Below are positions 9,201-10,633 of a DNA stretch of 10,633 nt, one piece after another. The notes under the pieces are model-generated. The model was not told where the DNA came from. It ran no database searches and worked only from the letters and a program-made list of their open reading frames with translations. A program made the position numbers and the translations under genes. Source of the DNA: Candidatus Omnitrophota bacterium (lineage in GTDB: Bacteria > Omnitrophota > Koll11 > Gygaellales > JAQTUY01); assembly GCA_028707105.1 (NCBI GenBank), contig JAQTUY010000046.1:1-10633 (forward strand). The letters are read 5' to 3'. Position 1 is the stretch's first letter; each line of letters starts with the position of its first letter.

Positions 9201-10633
9201 AACAGGCAGGCGAGTAGATGATCCATCTTCGTTTTCTTTAGGTCCTTTTACTGCTTTAGGCTGAATGACTCTGCCGGCCAGCCGCTCGGCATTTCTCCTC
9301 ATGAACATATTCATGAACGGGAATCCGGAGAAAACAAAAATGTTTAAGGACACAAGGTACGCCGCTCTCACCAGAATAGGGGCTTGCTGCATGAAGATCT
9401 TATCAAACATCAGCCCGCCGAAGAGGACCGACCAGACAACGCCTGAGGCCGCCAATGAACCTGCGGTGGCGACGGACCAAAGGCGTCTGTATTTCATAAA
9501 ACGCGACGGGTAAACCGCTTTCAAGAACCTGTCATTCTGTCTTATCGCGCCAAAGACGCTTTTCTGCAGATAAGCCAGGCGTCTGCGGCCGTCGGGAATT
9601 CCAAAGGCAAGGCTTAATATCAACTTGCGGGAATCACGATACGGCTGTTCTATGAAACTTTCTTTATCAGTCCAGCCGACAGACCATCCGGTCATCCTCT
9701 TAAACCTCTCTACGGCATTGATCATGACAGGATCAAATTCGATGCGCTTTGAGCCGTTAAACTTTTTCATCGCCAGATATACATAGCGGATATCCCGCAG
9801 TTCCCTTACGTGCGGCATGGCCATATCTTTCCAAAGCATATAAATGTTGGTTAATCCGGCTATGATACCCGCCGCGGGATGGACCAAATACCCGATAGCC
9901 AGAGCTGCCATAGCGGAAGAGCCCAATATGATAAACATAACCAAAGTAAGCAGCAGCTTATGATGTGAATACCTGAACGGTAATTCTAATAAGATATCAT
10001 GTTTATGGTTGCCGCGGGTATGGCCGAAGGCCTCAACAAATGACACCTTGGGAGAAGCGATCTCCGGAGCGGTTATAAAATTGTAGAAATTAATGCCGAA
10101 ATAATACTCCCTTTCCTGCTCGATCCCGGCGTGGGTCCAGCGGGTTTCGTGGCCGAGAGATATGGAGGCCACCTTCAATGACAGATTTTCGCTCGAAAGG
10201 TCTTTTGTCTCCCTGGCCTTCTCTTTGAGAATACGCAGGCTCTCTCCTTCTACGCCGGAGAATATCCTCATCAGGGTAATGTGAACGAATGATTTATCAC
10301 GCAGCCTTGAAACCTTCCCCCCGCAGGCCTCTTTACAACTTTCCAGTAATTTAACCCTTATATCCTGCATCCGCAGATATTTATCCTCAAATACGGCCGC
10401 AACCCCCCCATCTATCCCAAAACGCAAACCAATAAATTTAAGCTCAAACGCCACCTCACCGTTACAGACATTTTCCAGCGCCTTCTCCGCCTTCTTTAAC
10501 TCATCGGCGGTAAGCTTGTATTCTGCGCCGTCAAAAGGAAGGTTCTGAAGATGCACTATCGGGATATAATACTGGCTCGGGTCGATCTTGTGGTAAACGG
10601 CGCCTTCGGGCAATACCGATTCTACCTGATCGG
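1..10633 (-). CDS. Giant multidomain envelope protein, partial at both ends
   Basis: One frame stays open across the entire window: 3,543 complete codons from base 10631 to base 3, with two spare bases at each end. By chance alone (61/64 per codon) this would be expected about once in 10^74. The translation has normal protein composition and recognisable domain signatures along its length, with no sign of a frameshift. Order: 2H phosphoesterase-like domain, TM1-2, TM3-4, decayed zincin-like motif, helical region, internal signal-peptide-like segment, TPR-like unit, helical region, aromatic-rich unknown region, coiled coils, beta-barrel-like region, alpha/alpha toroid, TPRs, linker and coiled coil. 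Start, stop, ribosome binding site and promoter all lie outside. The even number of passes before the signal-like segment and the very basic TM2-TM3 loop predict a cytosolic front part and an exported remainder. I cannot name the family; an Omnitrophota-type giant protein is the likeliest identity, and its function is not known. Confidence 0.95.
294..349 (-). other. Short hydrophobic segment with second AxA-like site
   Basis: Residues about 3429-3446. LAEFVSDLIVPSVYAAENTP has a short apolar stretch, a Pro-Ser turn and VYAA|E, which echoes the PSAVAAPAE of the first signal-like segment. The apolar core is broken by Asp and is too short for a good transmembrane helix. A spurious resemblance or a degenerate processing site are both possible. 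Confidence 0.3.
350..675 (-). other. Charged coiled coil
   Basis: Residues about 3320-3428. It begins with a TPR-like helix pair (EQADQLYVEATQAGQDHKKA, ITALEEALAKLQEVQLEN). It continues with a basic run SSKKKKSERK and long Glu/Lys/Arg helices (WRKERLAARQRLDEENKKAE; LEEQIRERLEKAEKSL). It is probably a dimerising or cell-wall-contacting rod, although no peptidoglycan-binding motif is seen. Confidence 0.55.
680..985 (-). other. Low-complexity Gln/Ala/Pro linker with CxxxxC and HH
   Basis: Residues about 3216-3318. It is a disordered-looking linker of Gln, Ala, Pro, Thr, Ser and Glu (LQSEQKKQGAVQELN, TAPAQQENQAASAA, EAKPVDQPAPAQSGKEEP). Near its middle is CQSGSCQPHH (C3266 and C3271, bases 819-836, then two His), which could make a small disulfide loop or metal site. 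It separates the toroid/TPR module from the final coiled coil. Confidence 0.55.
990..1798 (-). other. TPR-like domain ending in WDPQGWLW
   Basis: Residues about 2946-3214. After a charged segment with basic helices, SPEIYVSFAWVEYNKKDFSA, then AIKRIESMINEHPEWQ, is a clear TPR helix pair (Y-N-K-K-D-F turn, A-I-x-x-I). A second unit is NWALYHLGTAQYIRLSSYME, followed by ADKGKEIMREIMTHYAWAY. It ends in WDPQGWLW at residues 3203-3210 (bases 1002-1025), a motif I associate with TPR segments that follow toroid domains in similar proteins. Neighbourhood and order support one functional module with the toroid. Confidence 0.55.
1800..2885 (-). other. Alpha/alpha toroid, six-hairpin glycosidase-like
   Basis: Residues about 2583-2945. 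Helical hairpins alternate with conserved loops. The first half has GPNSW (2673-2677), followed by KLNGFAQYIYDTQDAAYLDV and STADYLLTLQD. The second half has STENN (2732-2736), followed by ARRALYNFYQIALVYN and YRQAYQKIENWL, then NGYFYVGYD and KWDDKVAADVGLWI. These match the GPNAW...YLDLA...WLLxLQ and STEHN...Y...A..V..WL...G.F.xG signature that I know from toroid domains of bacterial carbohydrate-related proteins. Later come VVSVEWTLFAGLDFYT and YANEEGVQTGFGW, then ISYLWYSLAKNGENPF. Length suits a complete (alpha/alpha)6 barrel. A role in glycan cleavage or binding is plausible; the substrate cannot be read from the sequence. Confidence 0.65.
3000..3765 (-). other. Beta-barrel-like region
   Basis: Residues about 2290-2545. 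The sequence becomes a run of 8-12 residue strands with alternating apolar and polar residues, separated by D/N/G/K turns. Examples are TQEFGVGYRFNNNKTLRVFV, MRFYVEAMQGQYSKGKGYIE, NMKVGGKYNQRYDQKGLSVT and GLWTGDQFNSGLNLRF. Aromatic residues sit at strand ends as in outer-membrane barrels. By eye there are roughly a dozen or more strands. It could be a true outer-membrane barrel or a soluble beta-rich domain such as a beta-helix or sandwich. A barrel in the middle of a chain, with more than 990 residues after it, would be unusual. Confidence 0.5.
3930..5245 (-). other. Second long helical/coiled-coil region
   Basis: Residues about 1796-2235. It starts with a Pro/Ala linker (EKQAAPPANTQIDAEQQ), then long amphipathic helices with regular heptad-like spacing, for example QNYQDRLDDALARKADFQAK, QRQAELATNKSELEAYLATL and ELMRTINEQIIALKTEHSKL. 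Trp-containing breaks occur (ARKDNWTSLPGSDAWYSDPE; NEIDWYPQNARVRYN). Length and pattern suit a periplasm-spanning stalk that leads directly into the barrel-like region. The helix density resembles TolC-type adaptors, but no family motif is visible. Confidence 0.5.
5265..5276 (-). other. CxxC motif (CASC)
   Basis: Residues 1786-1789, in EALCASCANRAQE, just after the aromatic-rich region and before a Lys/Glu/Thr-rich linker. On the exported side two close cysteines could form a disulfide or bind a metal. There is no thioredoxin-like W or cis-Pro context, so a redox enzyme is not indicated. Confidence 0.4.
5290..6685 (-). other. Large aromatic-rich globular region, unknown family
   Basis: Residues about 1316-1780. 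The composition changes sharply from charged helix to mixed alpha/beta with many Trp, Tyr and Phe. Examples are VTWPIKTVVKGIF, YDVNWGDIKYFP, QWLDMNWASCQFIWEYRDG, EQLCVPQAIIWTLHGSYPIY and IAKGTWLTWSEEP. Several surface-strand pairs and DG/NG turns suggest a folded extracytoplasmic domain or two. I compared its halves by eye and saw no clear internal duplication, and I recognise no known catalytic motif. Aromatic-rich surfaces are common in glycan-binding proteins, but that is only a suggestion. Confidence 0.5.
6690..7690 (-). other. Helical region with coiled-coil character
   Basis: Residues about 981-1314. A Lys-rich opening (KIEKAAVKENKKAVISKKQA) leads into a TPR-like pair, then long charged helices such as NLEKERLTKLKIENEEYINK and IETEVKRLMESKEALTKKIQ. 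The C-terminal third is more apolar (NWLIGIDIGGDKAGDVLNII, LGAMSAISSFSNLLQ) and could pack as a globular helical bundle. No catalytic motif is apparent. It is predicted to lie on the exported side. Confidence 0.5.
7692..7838 (-). other. TPR-like unit after the signal-like segment
   Basis: Residues 932-980. RYQSGKDLYYKGEYKLAIEQ fits a tetratricopeptide helix pair: small residue at position 8, Y/F in the first helix, G-E-Y turn, A-I-E-Q-F. It is followed by a second helix pair (SDAVKARAENFIAQAQM). This resembles the TPR motifs of periplasmic assembly factors (YbgF/BamD type). A related helix pair, LSEQALRLLKKGKIEQACKV, follows around bases 7450-7560. It is probably a protein-binding platform in the periplasm. 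Confidence 0.6.
7923..8006 (-). other. Internal signal-peptide-like segment (TM5)
   Basis: Residues 876-903. The layout is that of a Sec signal peptide: a Lys-bearing n-region (SPAK), a hydrophobic core VTFAAFSVFMLGALII (877-892), a Pro-Ser turn (893-894), then AVAAPAEYR. Signal peptidase I sites of the -3/-1 type are possible after A897 (AVA|A) or after A900 (APA|E). After it the protein becomes a low-charge linker (DSGASIGATAPFGIAHGGNF) and then a TPR-like unit, like the mature start of an exported protein. It may act as an uncleaved fifth transmembrane helix or be cut to release the long C-terminal part. Confidence 0.7.
8030..8795 (-). other. Helical and coiled-coil region, unknown family
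   Basis: Residues about 613-868. It is almost entirely charged amphipathic helix, beginning with the Lys-rich YKRRNNLNAIKKDLRQKISR. Later helices include RARLEEALRLFND, a Glu/Gln-rich EVTKEAQEEIQAVLLQLRDE and AIFAESALRPAVDYIYA. There are no Cys or metal motifs. It lies between the zincin-like motif and the internal signal-peptide-like segment and so should be the last cytosolic part. I see no enzymatic signature. Confidence 0.55.
8800..9105 (-). other. Zincin-like domain with decayed HExxHxxGxxH motif
   Basis: Residues about 510-611. The core is HEFGASVGLPH at residues 588-598 (bases 8838-8870). Aligned with the metzincin motif HExxHxxGxxH, it keeps H588, E589, G595 and H598, but the second zinc-binding His is Ala592. 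Before it come a helical part (LTADELGNMLNIQG, RAVKYILKYIVRANLL) and a short beta pair (VKLENGRVILSS, NIIIEDQKFIYLA). After it comes the helix LNAKLENIAGLF. With two of three His ligands left, classic zinc protease activity is unlikely. The domain may be a pseudo-enzyme, or the match may be a fold-specific motif that only looks like a zincin. It follows TM4 and is probably cytosolic. Confidence 0.45.
9303..9476 (-). other. Transmembrane hairpin TM3-TM4
   Basis: Residues 386-443. TM3 is residues 386-409 (SVATAGSLAASGVVWSVLFG and on), followed by a short DKIFMQQ turn. TM4 is residues 417-440 (APILVRAAYLVSLNIFVFSG and on), with a single Arg inside. The segment ends in MRRNAERLAGR, a basic patch that marks the cytosolic side. 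Two hairpins in a row leave the chain back in the cytosol before the zincin-like domain. Confidence 0.8.
9477..9830 (-). other. Basic cytosolic loop between TM2 and TM3
   Basis: Residues 268-385, about 118 residues. It is dense in Arg and Lys (for example DGRRRLAYLQKS and SRFMKYRRL) and predicted mostly helical. It contains two aromatic-rich spots, TGWSVGWTD and FIEQPYRDSRK. The charge bias supports a cytosolic location. I do not recognise a domain in it. Confidence 0.6.
9831..9956 (-). other. Transmembrane hairpin TM1-TM2
   Basis: Residues 226-267. TM1 is residues 226-250 (LLLTLVMFIILGSSAMAALA and onward), with no charge for 25 residues. After HPAAG, TM2 runs to about residue 267 (IIAGLTNIYMLW). 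The preceding residues are His- and Lys-containing (HHK). The following stretch to TM3 is rich in Arg and Lys, which by the positive-inside rule places both ends of the hairpin in the cytosol. Confidence 0.85.
10085..10575 (-). other. 2H phosphoesterase-like domain (LigT fold), first motif degraded
   Basis: Residues about 20-182. Enzymes of the 2H family (2',5'-RNA ligase, cyclic phosphodiesterases) carry two H-x-[ST] motifs about 80-100 residues apart, each in a beta strand. Here residues 115-122 read FVHITLMR, a textbook second motif with H117 and T119. Ninety residues earlier, the strand IPIVHLQNL has H27 but Gln at the T/S position. Between them, FELKFIGLRFG (62-72) followed by a helix matches the usual 'lxlxglgxF' strand and following helix. 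Loss of the first Thr/Ser suggests weak or no catalysis; RNA or nucleotide binding is possible. The domain sits just before TM1 and is probably cytosolic. The assignment rests on motif spacing and strand pattern only. Confidence 0.5.

Noticed and set aside
9303..9956. Cyclic beta-1,2-glucan synthase or other glycosyltransferase membrane domain
   Set aside because: A toroid plus membrane segments in a giant protein recalls NdvB, but no GT motif (DxD, QxxRW) occurs near the membrane helices and there are only two hairpins.

Overview
The whole window lies inside one protein-coding gene on the minus strand. Reading the reverse complement from base 10631 down to base 3 gives 3,543 consecutive sense codons with no stop. 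Neither the gene's start nor its stop is inside the window, so the complete protein is longer than 3,543 residues. I see no intergenic gap, RNA gene, promoter, terminator, insertion sequence or CRISPR array. The short open frames on the plus strand, and those in other minus-strand frames, are shadows of this gene. Residue numbers below count from the first complete codon (bases 10631-10629 = residue 1); they are not numbers from the true N-terminus.

Layout in protein order (right to left in the window). (1) A soluble domain resembling the 2H phosphoesterase (LigT/2',5'-RNA ligase) fold, with one good and one degraded HxT motif. (2) Two membrane hairpins (TM1-2 and TM3-4) separated by a basic, presumably cytosolic loop. 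(3) A small domain carrying HEFGASVGLPH, which matches the zincin motif HExxHxxGxxH except that the second His is Ala. (4) A long helical stretch. (5) A fifth hydrophobic segment that looks exactly like a Sec signal peptide, placed about 880 residues into the visible protein. (6) A TPR-like unit, helical and coiled-coil regions, and a large aromatic-rich region of unknown family. (7) A second long helical region. (8) About 255 residues of alternating polar and apolar strands resembling an outer-membrane beta-barrel. (9) An alpha/alpha toroid of the six-hairpin glycosidase type. (10) TPR-like repeats ending in a WDPQGWLW motif, a low-complexity linker, a charged coiled coil and a further helical segment that runs out of the window.

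The arrangement suggests one polypeptide with a cytosolic front part, five inner-membrane passes and more than 2,600 residues exported to the periplasm or beyond, possibly touching the outer membrane. This would be a diderm bacterium. Giant genes with membrane segments, coiled coils, TPRs and carbohydrate-active folds are known from uncultivated Omnitrophota (PVC group), and that is my best guess at the source. It is an inference from architecture only; no taxonomic marker gene is present. Function is unknown: the toroid hints at glycan binding or hydrolysis, and the decayed zincin and 2H motifs hint at binding or structural roles.
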